From positions 14,322,001 through 14,386,000 of the forward strand of contig CATOUR010000078.1 in assembly GCA_951848785.1 (NCBI GenBank): 64,000 nucleotides of DNA. Direction: 5' to 3'. This document shows positions 11,434-23,296 of the stretch, piece after piece; position 1 is the stretch's first letter, and every line of letters starts with the position of its first letter. Below the pieces are notes generated by a model. The model was not told the origin of the DNA, did not search any database, and saw only the letters and a program-made list of their open reading frames with translations. The DNA is from Callosobruchus maculatus. Its lineage: Eukaryota; Arthropoda; Insecta; Coleoptera; Chrysomelidae. Both the position numbers and the translations under genes were made by a program.

Positions 11434-12030
11434 CTTTGAGTTAAATACTCTCGCATTAATTTATTCCAAAATACCAAGAAACCTTTTCTACTTAAAAAAA
11501 AATGGGATAGGAATTACTTTGAACTGGATCACCAATCAAGATCGGCATTTACAGTTTTAAAATTTCAACAACAGTGTATCAAACCACGCTGCGTTATTGC
11601 ACGAGGACTAGTTCACCAATTTGGATCACTTGCAAATCATGTCTATCTGCGGAACGAACTTGAACTTGAACCGCCATCGTCAGTCGACGCGACGTGACGA
11701 TGACTTTTTTATTTTGATTTCTAAAAGGATCAGGTTCTAGATTTATTAATTACATAGGAACCTGTTATCGAGACTTTCGGTGTAAGAAGTTGGAGTCTGT
11801 TAGTTGTGATCTAATGACTATAGCTTTCGTGGCTAACAGGAGCCGATCTATACACATTTGGTAAGCCGGGATCTCGATAGCCCATAGGCTTTAGTATAAC
11901 CTACCTCCCATTTTCATTCTTTAGAATACACGTTCCCAGAGTTGCCAGTTCTGACTTCTGTTTCATCGGTTTTGCCTGAAAAATAAGGGCTAGAAGCCTT
12001 CATGTATTTTCAGCTGTACACTAATTTATG

Positions 12031-12303
12031 TTTTATATTTATTTATTTGTGCACACAATTTAAATGCTACGTACATACAAAAATACAGCCGCTACGAAGG
12101 TGGGCCTTGTATGTAGTATTGGCTTAATTAACTTAAATTTAGTTGCAATGTGTCCCAATGGATGGTCATTCTCTTATCCGCACTCTGGTATATCTGCATG
12201 GACTTCATGGTGCATCATTCTGCCTCTACGGCGGTGTGCCTTTTCGTTTTTGCTCACTTTTAGGAATCTTCACTGGAAGCCACAAGGTCTACAGCAGTCC
12301 ATC
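12031..12303 (-). repeat. LINE 3' untranslated end, copy matching 62815-63085
   Basis: The reverse complement matches 62815-63085 along most of its length. Shared pieces are the ACTGCTGTAGAC start, GGTGTACCAGAGTGCGGATAA-like text, GAATGACCAT and a tail ending GTGTACAAATAAATA-like. At 62.8 kb this follows an RNase H LINE, so this is taken as the 5'-truncated 3' end of the same family. It lies on the opposite strand from the 62-kb copy. The open frames here are chance. Confidence 0.65.
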
Positions 12304-12367
12304 TAATTCAATCAGTCTCAATTTTTGGATTATTTTTATATGGCGAATTTTGACGTTTTCGTGACCT

Positions 12368-12430
12368 CATCATCATCATAGTTACAATGTCTTAACAGAA
12401 ATGTTGTGAACTCGTAAAATGCATTTACTC
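12368..12430 (-). repeat. 3' fragment of the RTE-like LINE family
   Basis: The text around TCACAATGTCTTAACAGA and GTTGTGAACTCGTAAAATGC also lies immediately 3' of the RTE-like pseudogenes at 2887-3961 and 59017-60000. Here only this piece is present. Confidence 0.65.
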
Positions 12431-12439
12431 ATTTTACGA

Positions 12440-12750
12440 GTTTCTCTTGGGATAACTTTGAGATTTTTAATGCAGTAGTTTCCCATTTACTTTCTGGATC
12501 CTCATGCCGTTGACCAGATGGTATCTACTGGTTCATCCGCCTTTAGGGGCAATTTCTCACCCCATGGACAAGAAGGTGTCCTGACTCTTCTCAACTCGTC
12601 CATTCAAAGCTGTTGGTTGAGAAGAGGTTACTGTTTATACCGTCAGTAGTTTGGTTCCTTTTAGTCGCCTTTTATGACACGCAGGATATACGATGGGAGA
12701 TATTCTAACCTGCCCCCTGCCCCCACACGCGGTTTCGTGACCTAATACCC
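12440..12750. repeat. Probable LINE 3' UTR-like repeat
   Basis: A GC-richer block includes GTCGCCTTTTATGACACGCA, a phrase widely repeated near the 3' ends of insect non-LTR elements. No coding part is attached. The class is inferred from this phrase only. Confidence 0.3.
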
Positions 12751-12759
12751 AACTAATAT

Positions 12760-13680
12760 GTACATCTTTGCGTCAAACTAGTAAGATTAGAGTTTTGAAA
12801 CAGTCCCATACCAGTTTTGATGTAATCTCCTCCAGAAGTCCAAGGCGTTTTAAGCGGCATGGGATCCGAGAGGATCACAATAGCCCTTAGATTCTACAAT
12901 AAACTCGACAATAAATATTACCTTGACCACAGGCTAGCCATAGGTAAATTTCAGTTTGATATATTTTTGCATTTCCGTAGGTTAGATGTCATCCTCACCA
13001 ACAGAATATGTCAAACTGAGCGTTTTGATTTTGATAATTTTTGCACTCACAACTCCGTCGTCGTCATTTCTAGCGATTTTCATTCATGTATGCCAAAGAT
13101 TGGCGTACTCTGGCGAATTCCATGTCAAAAGCTGGCTACAAGCATACTTATAACATGGAAACATACGATATTCGCTTTTAATAAGAAGACATCTACACGC
13201 TCCACAGAAACTGCTTTTTTACTGGACCTAGCTGTGAATTTACCATGTATGAGGGGTTAAGTGTCTCTTTTTAACTAATGGATTTGTCCGTATGTACCTC
13301 CTCTATTAGTTACATTGGAGATTTCGCACTGCAGATCCAATTTTGCCAGTCGTGTATAAAAGAAACATCTCAGCCTAACCTCTTCTTGTTCTCAAACATT
13401 TTCTTACCCACCTCTTTGCCTTTTCTACTTACTTGCCTCTTCCTCCTTTCTCTGACGTTGTCCAATTCCTCGGTTGTCAGGCTTCGTCTATTCTTGTGTG
13501 TAGTGCTTTTTACATGGTGTCTCAAATTCCTAAACGTTGAACGAATACAGTGAGTATTTAGAACGTTCGTGAAATAGAGGGATTTGTTGTGCTTTGTTAA
13601 GCTTTTTTCCGTTGAGCAGTTTCATTAGACGAGCAGACTGCGTAGACAGAGTCTAAATACCAGAGTACCGCGGCTGCTGT
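12760..13680. other. Unassigned stretch with two unrecognised open frames
   Basis: Frames 12859-13260 (133 codons) and 13278-13553 (91 codons) are open but show no domain or repeated motif, and their composition looks like translated AT-rich DNA. Neither is supported as a gene. Nothing else was recognised. Confidence 0.3.
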
Positions 13681-13684
13681 GAAG

Positions 13685-14700
13685 AGGTTATGTTGGGGGA
13701 AGTTCGTTAACGCGGGATTTGAATGGGTCAACACCCGCAGGCCCAATAAATACCTGTACATCTCCAGGCAGCCCATTCCAAGCCTTGAACACCCTGGAAA
13801 TAAATGTGCGGTTGTACCACTCGGTTTTTGATAAAAACGACCGCCTTAGGATGAGATCCAGAGGTCGCGCGGGTGCATCTGATAGGAGCGGTGAGCGGCG
13901 GAACGAAAGAGGATAGCTCAGAGAAGCAGATTCCGTTTGAATATCGGTAGAAGAGTGAGAGGTCACCAACAACACGCCGGTGAGAAAGTGGCTAGAGGTT
14001 AAGGCCGGGTCGCCAATTAGTCGAATTGCCCTCATCTGGACGACATCTAGTATAGACAGAGTAGTAGGGCAGCTCCCCAGACATGAGAGCAATACTCCAG
14101 GCCAGGTCTTATCTGGGCTTCATATAACACGAGGAGGTTACATGGTGAGAAGTACTTTCTGGTTCTAAATAGGTACCCAAGCTTTCTATCTGCAGCTGTT
14201 GCAATTGACGCAAGGTGTTCGTGCCAGATCAGATTTTCTGCAATGTTGACTCCTAACAGCTTGAATGAGCGACTGCTTGGCAGAGTCTGGTTGTTCATTA
14301 GAACCGGGTGTTGCCTTGGACACTTCTTGTTCGATAGCGTACAATACTGGGTCTTGGAAGCATTAAATTTTACCATATTCTTGATCCGCTTAGGGTAATG
14401 GTATCGTGATCATTTGAAAGTGAAGCTGTCACTGCCAGTCATCTACGTTCCAGCTCGATCACAGAGATCGGTCTATTGCTCATGACGCCTGCATGCAGCG
14501 TACTGTCATCCGCAAAACTGAGGCTTGGGTTTGTAGTGCTGGAGGCTAGATCATTGATGTGAAGCAGAAACAATGTCGGAGCCAATACCGATCCCTGCGG
14601 AACCCCAGCATTGATGCTACGGAAAGAAAAGGAAAAGCCGTCTACCACGACAGAGATTTTCCGACTTGACAGCTAACTGCAAAGCTTAACAGGAAGCTCG
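13685..14700 (-). pseudogene. Jockey-like LINE reverse transcriptase pseudogene
   Basis: On the reverse strand the RT domain shows the motif AGVPQGSVLAPTLF, then LSFADDSTL, the catalytic F-A-D-D box (DNA near 14504-14516). It continues with FNASKTQYC, LLGVNIAENL and the tail LVLYEAQIRPGLEYCSHVWG and QMRAIRLIGDP. The end is EWYNRTFISRVFKAWNGLP. This is the order expected for Jockey-like LINEs, from RT motif 4 to the C-terminus. Frameshifts near 14050-14090 and 14380-14440 break it into three frames, and the N-terminal endonuclease is absent. The tail resembles the 9628-10553 and 20401-20905 fragments but is a different family. Confidence 0.88.
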
Positions 14701-15640
14701 TAAGACGGGAGCTTGTTTAGTTGTTGAAGCTAAACATCGACTTTGGCACTATTAATTAATAGAAATATTAGGAAAATTTATTACGTTCGAAAATTTTTAA
14801 AAACAACAATTATTGAACATTAATTTGCTGGAATTAAACTACTTATTTGAATAAAAATCATACTCAGTAAATAAAAAAACTGCCACCTCGCGAGTTAACG
14901 ATAATTTCAAGCAGCTGTTTAAGCCCCAACTAACTCAATCGCTTCATATTAAAGGTCCACTTGAAGAAACTATACAAGCACACAATTTTAATAAAAATAA
15001 TAGCTTGACTGGAATTATGTGCGATTAGATAGTCTCCATATATGCTCGACTTAGCCTTGAAATATCTCGGCATTTTTATAATAGCCAAGCGTCGCAGTTA
15101 TGCGTAAGCGAGCACCGTATTGTTGCAACATAGAGATGTGCATTTCTAATAAATAACATAATACGAAATTTGGTAAACCTGCTTTATATCACAGGTTAAC
15201 TTTTCGCCTCAATACATACAAACGTCTGGAGCATTTCAATGTATGTTCCAAAAGAATGACTAGTAATACTAGTCATTTGAATATGTCCACAATAATATAT
15301 GTTATATACACAGTAAATTACCGTTTGACACGCCTTGAATATATATTTTTTATCTAGCAGATTGCTTTCCTGACCACTTCTCGCACAAGTGTAGCTTTAC
15401 AGGTGTAACAATTCATGTGTAAATAGGTGCATTTTAACTTAAAAGAACTGAGTATATTCAGAGGTAGAAAAATATTGACAAATAACGTGCTGTCCACTTT
15501 GACAAAATTCAAGAAAACGTGAAGTTGAATATGCATCGACTTTTCTTTGCATAATAAAATATCTTGGAAAATTCCTTTGAATGAAGAAAGCTCCACTTAG
15601 GCCTTGAGTCTAATTTTCCTTGCAAGAGTTGGGTGATGAG
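14700..15640. other. Non-coding stretch
   Basis: Nothing coding was recognised. A small perfect palindrome, ATGACTAGTAATACTAGTCAT, lies around 15254-15276; no function is inferred. Confidence 0.3.
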
Positions 15641-15689
15641 GTCGCTAAAAAAATAACCTTAAAGGATTTTCTACTTCGTTACTTATCTG

Positions 15690-16830
15690 ATCTTCTTTAC
15701 CTGACGCTGAAACTCAAAACAACGGTCAAATTTGAAACTGGCACCTCAAACTATACAGCATACAACATACAACTGTTCGTTCTGATAGGAAGTCAGATAA
15801 CGATTTTAGATATTTAGGGTGAACTTGAAGATCTGAGGGTCTTAAAATGTTTAATGTTCGTTACCCAAAGCTGAAACTCAAAACAACGGCCAGATTTGAA
15901 ATTAGCATCCTCAATCGAGTTTTCGTCCCGATAGGAAGCCAGAAACGGTTTTCGATTTTTAGGATGAACTTGAAGATATCAGGGTCTAAAAATATTTGAT
16001 TTCCTTTATCTGGGGCTCAAACTCAAAACAACGGCCGGATTTGCAATTGGCACCCTCAAACTATGAAGCATACGTGTTTTTGTCCTGCTAGGAAGTAAGA
16101 TAACGCTTTTAGATATTTAGGGAGGGCTTGAGAAAATCTGGGGGGTCTGAAAATTTTTGACGTTCGTTACTTGAGGCTGAAACTCGAAACATCGGCCAGC
16201 TTTGGAATTAGCATCCTCAATATATACACGATCTGAGTTTTCGTCAAGATAGGAAGCCATATAGCGATCATAGATATTTAGGCTGAACTTGAAGATCTGA
16301 GGGCCTGAAAATTTTTAATGTTCGTTACCTAAGGCTGAAACTCAAAACAACGGCCAGATTTGAAATTAGCATCTTCAATCTATACACGATACGAATTTTC
16401 ATCCTGATAGGAAGCCAGTTAACGATTTTAGATTTTTAGGGTCAACTTGAAGATCTGAGTATCTGAAAATTTTTGATGTTCGCTACCTGAGGCTGAAACT
16501 CAAAACAACCGCCGAATTTCAAATTGGCACCCTCAAACTAAACACCGTACGAGTATTCGTCCTGATAGGAAGCCAGATAACGATTTTAGATTTTTAGGGT
16601 GAACTCGAAGATCTGATGGCCTGAAAATTTTTCATTTTGTTACCTGAAGCTGAAGCTCAAAACAACGGCCGGATTTGAAATTGGCACCTTTAAGCTATAC
16701 ATTATACGAGTGTTCGGCCTGAGAGGAAGCCAGCTAAAGATTTTAGACGTGTAGGGTGAACTTGAAAGGTCTAATGGTCTGAAAGTTTTTGAGCTACCCT
16801 GAGGCCGAAACTTGACACATTTCATTAATT
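15690..16830 (+). repeat. 158-bp-period satellite array 1 (diverged)
   Basis: About seven tandem units. The anchor CTGAAACTCAAAACAACGG recurs with its C-G-G at about 15723, 15887, 16032, 16193, 16351, 16509 and 16666, spacings of 164, 145, 161, 158, 158 and 157. Each unit continues AGATTTGAAATTAGCA, CCTCAA, GTCCTGATAGGAAG and GATTTTTAGGGT. This is the same unit as array 2, with clear divergence between units. Confidence 0.85.
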
Positions 16831-17100
16831 TTCCACCTTCGTAGGTGTCATTCTGCTTCACAGTTACATCTCCTTCGTTTGCAGTATTCCTATTTCCTCT
16901 CAGTCTCTCAGTGTCAAAATTCACAGCCATCCTCCATCCATTTAAGCATTAACATACATTTCTCTAGGTGTTATACTTCATATTTTAATACTAAAGGGAT
17001 TCCTTTTCTAATATTTGGACAGTGTAATCCTTCTTTTTCCTTCTGATTCTGAAGCTAAGCTCCCTTTGTTTGCTGCACAATCATATTTAAAGTTGATTGA

Positions 17101-17246
17101 CGGATTGACGGAGACGCTCTCTGGTGGCCGTGGCGTTCCACCAAGAAGTCTGCTGCTGTTTAGCAGCGATTTTCTTTGGTTTGCCGTTACCTTCGGGTAC
17201 CAGATGGCGCACCGGCAGAACCTTTCTGTCGCCTGCTCTCACATAT
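17101..17246 (+). mobile_element. Degenerate retrozyme monomer fragment
   Basis: This block matches the spacer between the two direct repeats of the retrozyme at 37828-38316. Both contain ATTGACGGAG, then CGTTCCACCAA, CTGCTGTT, GCCGTTACCTTCGGGTAC and AGATGGCGCAC in order. The hammerhead itself is not visible here, only the last bases of its stem (GGATTGACGG). Confidence 0.65.
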
Positions 17247-17601
17247 TTAAAGTTGTTCAAAACTTAGCAACGTTGCCTAAATTGTATTATAAATAGAATA
17301 AAACCTCACACGTCTTTGTAGTCCTACAGATTTTGTACCACACTATTCGCCAACATGTATGTAATAGTTTTGCATAACCTACTCGTAAAGGAATTGTTAC
17401 ATGATGAAATAACTGTTCACCCATCTCTATACCATGCGATGCATATTAAGTTACAATCACCACGCATTAGGTGCTTTATGATTATGATATCGCATTCTTT
17501 CGACCCCCCTCTCAGAAGCAATTAAAATTGTAGACACATTAGCTGATATCCTTTCACAGCTTAAGTGTCAAAACTATTCTGCATCATCGGTTTATAGTTT
17601 T

Positions 17602-18146
17602 TACTTCCCACACTGATAGGTGAGGGGAGTATTGTGATCGCGAAAACTTTATATTTTGAGATAATACGCTTTATGGGCGTTTTATGATGTCTACATAACG
17701 AAAATCCACGTCACTCATTTGAGTCGGTCTGTCTGTACGTGTTTTTCTAGCCACGTAATCTCAGTAACCGCTGCATGGATTGTGATGAAGTTTGGGCAGC
17801 GATATGCTGTGGGGTCGTAGTAGGTAATGTTCCTTTAATTGTGAAAATCGGTGCAGAGGCGGCGGAGTAATTAGCAGAATACCAAAAATTTTAAATATTC
17901 CTCAAAGCTTACTTTTAGTCGTTTTAGGGGAGCCTGATCATTTTCTATTTTTTTTGGGTGGCGGTGAAATTGGGGTGGTTGAGGGATGGGGGGTTATAAA
18001 ACTAAAAAACTTGTTGTATTCATAATAGACTGTCCACTAACCTGTGAAAGAAAGACACCTAGCGTCATAATACACTTTTTTAGGTCCATCCGAACATTAC
18101 CTTGCCTATCACAGAAACCAAGGGACTTAGAATTTTCTGATGTATA
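17602..18146 (+). repeat. TACTTCCC repeat family, copy A (left part)
   Basis: Begins TACTTCCCACACTGATAGG and TGAGGGGAGTATTGTGATCG. It continues with a CTGT-rich run, CAGTAACCGCTGCATGGATT, GGCGGCGGAGTAATTAG and CCTGATCATTTTCTA. Related copies lie at 19200-19463, 21320-21961, 22600-23030, 27850-28034, 41952-42865 and 43275-43612. It is interrupted by the 18147-19067 transposon and resumes at 19072. No protein was seen in any copy. Confidence 0.7.
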
Positions 18147-19067
18147 TGTTAGGAGCAAACACCGATTTCGGCCAATGGACGGAAAATATGGTCAAAACGC
18201 GTTTTGGCTGCTACCGTTTTGCCAATGTCCGAATTATGGCTTTCCGGCTGTTCAATGTAGCCCAGAACGCGTTTTGGGTCAACTACGACTGCCAGAACAC
18301 GTTCTATATTCTACTATGAATAAATAAATCTCAATTATTTGCCGTGTTGTGTTACAATATTTCCTCTGAGCATAGAATCCATAACTAAAATGAATAAAAG
18401 CACTTGTAAATCTTAGGTCCGTGAAAAAAAAAACTGAAAGAAACATACCTCACAATCTCTTATGTCCAGCTCCCACATGAGCGGAATGAATAATGTCAAA
18501 TAACTCGTGGGTCATGCAAAAAAAACGCAGTTCGGCTGTTTCGTCTGTCCTTCTTTCAATTAGCTTTTCGATATAGCCAATTTTTAAAATATTATACCTT
18601 TTCAATCGTTGTCTTTATTTCGAAGATATTGTATCACCGTTACTTTACAAGCTTTTGCCGCCTCTACCTCTGTGAGTGTTTGGTCGTATCTTTCTCTTGT
18701 ACAAATATTACTACGATCATTGCTACCACTTATGAATTTTTGCAGTTCGTCATTAAAACATAACCTTAGGTCTTCCATGGCACTCTCTAGCTACTGTCTA
18801 ATCCGCACAAAGATCAAATACTAAATGAATACACTAGCTCCAGAGGTATCATTTACAAGCTGAGACACTCACAAAATCCACCACCGGTTATGGCAATCGC
18901 AGTAGAACAAGACGCGTTTTGGCAATCGTAGTTGAGCCAAAACACGTTCTGGGCTACACTAAACAGTCGGAAAGCGATAATTCGGACATTGGCAAAATGG
19001 TTGCAGCCAAAACGCGTTTTGGCCATATTTTTCGTCCATTGGCCGAAATTGGTGTTTGCTCTTAACA
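18147..19067. mobile_element. 921-bp transposon with ~160-bp terminal inverted repeats, TATA duplication
   Basis: The terminal inverted repeats start TGTTAGGAGCAAACACC on the left and TGTTAAGAGCAAACACC on the right (complement), and stay similar for about 160 bp. They include two AACGCGTTTTGG-like boxes per arm. TATA flanks both sides (18143-18146 and 19068-19071). The related uninterrupted copy B reads TGACGTATACAT at the same point, which matches the empty site. The interior (18306-18898) has no recognisable transposase, so this is non-autonomous and the superfamily is not determined. Confidence 0.8.
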
Positions 19068-19071
19068 TATA

Positions 19072-19463
19072 CATGCGAGTATTGTTTCTGATCGATCTAT
19101 GTTGTGTAACGAGGAAACCATTCGATTGATTTTAAAGAAATTTTTACAAAGTATTATTACTGCTGCGATAATGAAAAAGGTTTTTGACTTTTAGAAATCG
19201 TGTCACTGGCGGCGCAGCCTGATCATTTTCTACTTTTTTTTTGGGTGGGGGGGGGGGGGGTGAAATTGGAGTTATTGGGGGGTGGGTGGTCCTAAAGCTC
19301 AGGAAGACCCACCGTCATAATAGACTTTTTTAGGTCCATCCGAACATTGTCTTACCTATTATAGAAACCAAGGGACTTAAAAAATTTCTGACGTATACAT
19401 ACGAATATTGCTTTAGCCCATTCTGTATTGCATAACGTGGAAACTATGAATATTTTAATAATA
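19072..19463 (+). repeat. TACTTCCC family, end of copy A and copy B
   Basis: 19072-19195 continues copy A after the transposon. From about 19200 a second partial copy restarts at CCTGATCATTTTCTAC, with a G homopolymer of 14 at 19247-19260. It then repeats the TAGGTCCATCCGAACATT and GAAACCAAGGGACTTA boxes. It is cut off by LINE sequence at 19466. Confidence 0.65.
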
Positions 19464-19465
19464 CC

Positions 19466-19657
19466 CGAACCAGTCTCCTCCAGCATTCCTTCCTTTGGAG
19501 AATTTTGACGCTGTGGAACGAGCTGCTAGGGAGTTTGTTTCCCGACGGCAACAACCTGCAGCGTTGCAAATCTAACGTGCGCCAATACTTATCCTCTTGT
19601 AGCGCTTCTACAGCGCCATAGGCTTTCAGCCTTTGTGGGAGACTGACCATAAAAAAA
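19466..19657 (+). pseudogene. Jockey-like LINE 3' end, short copy
   Basis: The sequence around CAGTCTCCTCCAGCATTCC through TTCAGCCTTTG matches the 3' ends of the copies at 9628-10553 and 20401-20905. The coding frame is broken by stops. It is a 5'-truncated copy whose start abuts copy B of the TACTTCCC family. Confidence 0.7.
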
Positions 19658-19739
19658 AAAGTTGTCTCAGGATAGCTGAGCTCTTTGTGGCTCTGGGTCT
19701 AGCTCCCTATATTGCTCGCTAATTTACGCTTGCCTCCCG

Positions 19740-20395
19740 ACGAATGAAAAAAAAGGCCAAAAAAAGTTATTCTGGTAATTAAAATAACCGATCAAATTTG
19801 GAAGCATCTTGGATCTTTCTCAATTAGCCCGTAGGCGTGAGGTTCTATCTTAATTTATGTATCAGTCTATGAGATAATTACTTCGAAGTCATTTTGCATG
19901 GAACAAACAGTCGTTCGGCCCACAACCGTTCTGTAAAACGTTAAAATCCGCACGCCTACAGATACATTGCAAACCTACGTCCATTGAACATAAAAGTGAA
20001 ATTGCTAGTACTATTTGAAAAAATAACGCATAACGGCGAGATAAAGTTACTTAGTAAATTCCATATTCATGACTCAATGCTATGCTGTAATGAGGTACTG
20101 CGAATAGACCAGTCTTCAGATGTTTTTTTGTTTTGAAAAAATTATGTTGCCGAGAATACAGGTCGTCTGTATTCTATAAATAAATAACATCCAATCCAAT
20201 CTACAGCTTAGCAGACGACAGTACGTTAATATCGTGCTTGGCACCAGGCAGGCCACTATCATCCTAGGAGACGGTACGCCGGCGACAGCAACATGCCTCA
20301 CAGATCAATGTAAAAAAAGCAATTGTCGAGTGGGGATTAGTAAATAAAGTACAGAAAACTCAACAAAACTGACAAAGAAGTCTCACGTTGGCTTA
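19740..20395. other. Non-coding stretch, nothing recognised
   Basis: No domain, repeat or RNA gene was recognised. Confidence 0.3.
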
Positions 20396-20400
20396 CCAAC

Positions 20401-20905
20401 TGTGGAAATGGAGGGTCACCCAATAGTCCAGTCGCCTTCCGCCAAGCTTTTGGGGACCAACATCAACAATAACATGACCTAGCACGACCACCTCGTCATC
20501 AGTATTGTTAGAACGGCATCCCTGAAGCTTGGAGTTCAGAGCAGCTACTGCATCGAAGAAGGGTGGCTGACCTGTCCCTGTTTTACAGATTCTATCACGG
20601 AAAATGTTCGAGTGAGCTCTCTCCTAGATAATAACACCAAAGGCCGTCCGAAAGAGGAACACTAGAGGCTCTGCGAGTTCATCCTTGCCAGGTCGAGGTC
20701 CCTACTCCCCGAAACAGTCTCCTTCAGCATTCCTTCTTTTGGAGAACTCCGACGCTGTGGAATGAGCTGCCTGCAAATTTGTTTCCCGACGGCTACAACC
20801 TGCATCGTTTCAAATCTAACGTGCACCAATACTTATCCTCTTGCAGCGCTTCTACAGCGCCATAGGGTTTCAGCTTTTGCGTGAGGCTGACCATAAAAAA
20901 TGTCA
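20401..20905 (+). pseudogene. Jockey-like LINE RT C-terminal copy with internal deletion
   Basis: The start TGTGGAAATGGAGGGTCACC matches 9628 and the end matches 10553. Between them it lacks the stretch encoding the LLYKAH to TKDL segment. It keeps a 52-bp part (CCTGTTTTACAGATTCTATC and onward) that the 9.6-kb copy has lost. Together the two copies show the family's C-terminal region: HRRRVAD, FYRFYHGKCSSELS, then a LINE tail ending FKSNVHQYLSSCSAST-like. Stops and frame changes make it non-functional. The intact part helps define the deletion at 10260 in the other copy. Confidence 0.75.
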
Positions 20906-21319
20906 TTATGACATATGGTATTAGACTACCTAGTCAGTCTTTTGCAGCTTCTTAGTTCAGTGTCAATTACTACTTGCTCAAGTTTTTTCTCTTAGGTTTT
21001 AAGCTTTAGCTTGTAGCGTATTGTTTAAATTTTATATATCTTTTGTTATTTTGTATTACCTTGGCGTTGGATCTGCTGTTTATGTACGTCTGTTAGGTAC
21101 TGAGTATATAGAAAACATGATCCATTTGCCTGACTTTGTATTCTCTCTGACCTTTTCATGATCAAGAGCACTTCTGTGGTATAACAAATGAACATAAAGG
21201 TATGATGTATGGATAAATGTAAAGGACTTGCGAAAAATCCTTGGAATGGCGGAAGAACAAAGCAGGGATGAGGTAGACGAAACATCCCTACATCATCATC
21301 ATCAAAAGACTAGACAATG

Positions 21320-21961
21320 ATCAGGGACTTTTGAAACATCTAAAAACAAATCTTGGGCGATTTTGAAATTTTATCGTTTTTGGATTCTTGCTGCTTCGCC
21401 ACTGCAACGATTTCTAAAAACCATACGCGTTTCCCATCCTCGCTACGGTACTCAACCTGTGTCAAAATTTCATTAAAATTAATTCAATAATTCCCAGGTG
21501 ATATAATACAGAACGATCTAAAGCAATACGCTTATATGTACGCATCAGAAAATCTATTAGTTCAAAAAAAGTCAGTCCGACAAACCCCCACCCCTCAGCC
21601 ACCACAATTTCACCTCACCCAAAAAAAGTAAAAAGAAATCAGGAACCCCTAAAACGCCTCAAAAACGAAGTTTGAGAAATATTTGAAATTATTAGTTTTT
21701 TGCACCGATTTCCAAAATTATAGCATTATCTACTACGACCTCACGGCATACTGATACCCAAATTTCATCACAATCCATGCAGCGGTTACTGAGATTACGA
21801 GGCACAGAAGAACGTCAACAGACAGACAGATCAACAGACAGACCGACGGAAATGAGTGATGCGGATTTTCGTTTATGAGCATAAAACGCCAAAAGCATAG
21901 AATCTGAGTCGAATATTTTCGCGATCAGAAAATACTTTTCTCACCTATCAAGAGGGAAGTA
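21320..21961 (-). repeat. TACTTCCC repeat family, copy C
   Basis: Reverse-strand copy. The start is at 21961 (complement of GGGAAGTA). It runs through a CTGT run, the GTAACCGCTGCATGGATTG box, and a tail with GATTTTTAGAAATCGTTGCA-like text. The left end matches copies A and F with more mismatches. Confidence 0.65.
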
Positions 21962-22599
21962 AGGAAAACACTTGATTAATTCTTGCACCCTAACAATGCC
22001 ATGTTCACTGAATTGCCAATGCAATATTGTCTTCCAGGCTTCATTGCATTGTGGAGAGAATAACAAAATATTTGAAATGAATACGAAACCGATAAGTGAA
22101 AAATGATCAATGTCAGAATATTGAAAAGGTATAAATTCTGGTTTTGGGAATACCAATATTTTCTACCATCCCTATTCCAAATACACTTTGGATTCTGATT
22201 TCAATTGTAGAAAATTATCAAAAGTGAAAAATTATTATTTCACCTGAAAGATCGGAAAAGCTTATGGTTCAACAATTTGATCATTGTATGTGAAAATATG
22301 TCGTTTGTTTTCAGGCTTATTGAATGTAAAATCAGGAAGTCTAGTTAAAGAGAGATATTTTTTAGCCAGGTTGATTGCACATGACTGGTAGTCGGTCAAC
22401 CATACTCTTTACAATGACACAATAGGTAGGAACTGCTAAGTAGAGTTGCTAAATAACCAGACAAGCGAATCGCTATATTGGAGGCTTCTAATGAAGCGCA
22501 AATGAATTTTGAAAAAATATTGATTTATGGCAGTACTAATAAAGTAACATAGCTTTAAACACTAAATATCTATGAAAGGGACTTGATGTTTGGAGAAAA

Positions 22600-23030
22600 T
22601 GAAGTCAAGTTGATTGACTCAGTACTTCCCACACATTACGGTGATACCAGTTTATTATTTACCCGTAGCATGAAGCTATAGTCTGAGATCCCCTTGTAAC
22701 CAAATCATCGCCCGACCAAAAAAAAAAAAAAATGTGGTCTGCCGCTAGATCTTCCTTTCACTGGTCAATGAATAGCGTATTATGAATACACAAAAACTCC
22801 CCCAACTACCCCAATTTCACCCCCACCCAAAAAAAGTAGAAAACGATCACGAAACCCCTAAAACGCCTAAAAACGAAGTTGAGCAGTTTCTATATTTTTT
22901 ATTTTTTTTATTATTGCTGCGCCGCCACTGAAGATTTCTAAAATCCATAAACGTTCTCCATCCTCGCCACAATAATAATACCACAGTATTATTTCATTTC
23001 ATTAAAACCAATCGAATAGTTCCCTGAACA
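22600..23030 (-). repeat. TACTTCCC repeat family, copy D (right end)
   Basis: Reverse-strand copy carrying the right end of the element: GTGTGGGAAGTACTGAGTC followed by AATCAACTTGAC (complement of 22607-22635). An A-rich run lies at 22720. The shared right end is seen again in copies E and F. Confidence 0.65.
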
Positions 23031-23296
23031 TTTGTTTTGCTGATGATCATGAATTTTGCTTTTTGATGTTGAGTGAAGACCTGCTTCTTCACTGCTATTT
23101 ACGGTTATGTCCATCATTCTTTGTAGATCTGCGAGCGACCTTGATGATCTTGTTCTAAACATCACAAAGCGACAAACATTCCAAAAATGTACGTCTTACT
23201 TCCCTCATGTATGTTGAGGGAAGTCAATAAGATAACGCAGATACGTTCAAAATCTATGGAACGCTTCTTATCTTCTTAGAACCTTCGTGGCCAAAT

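Noticed and set aside
12064..12364. Open frames over the LINE 3' end, and their mirror at 62809-63174
   Set aside because: Both lie in a repeated non-coding LINE 3' region; the mirrored frames are shadows.
12859..13553. 133- and 91-codon open frames as possible genes
   Set aside because: No domain, no start context or neighbour support, and AT-rich translated composition.
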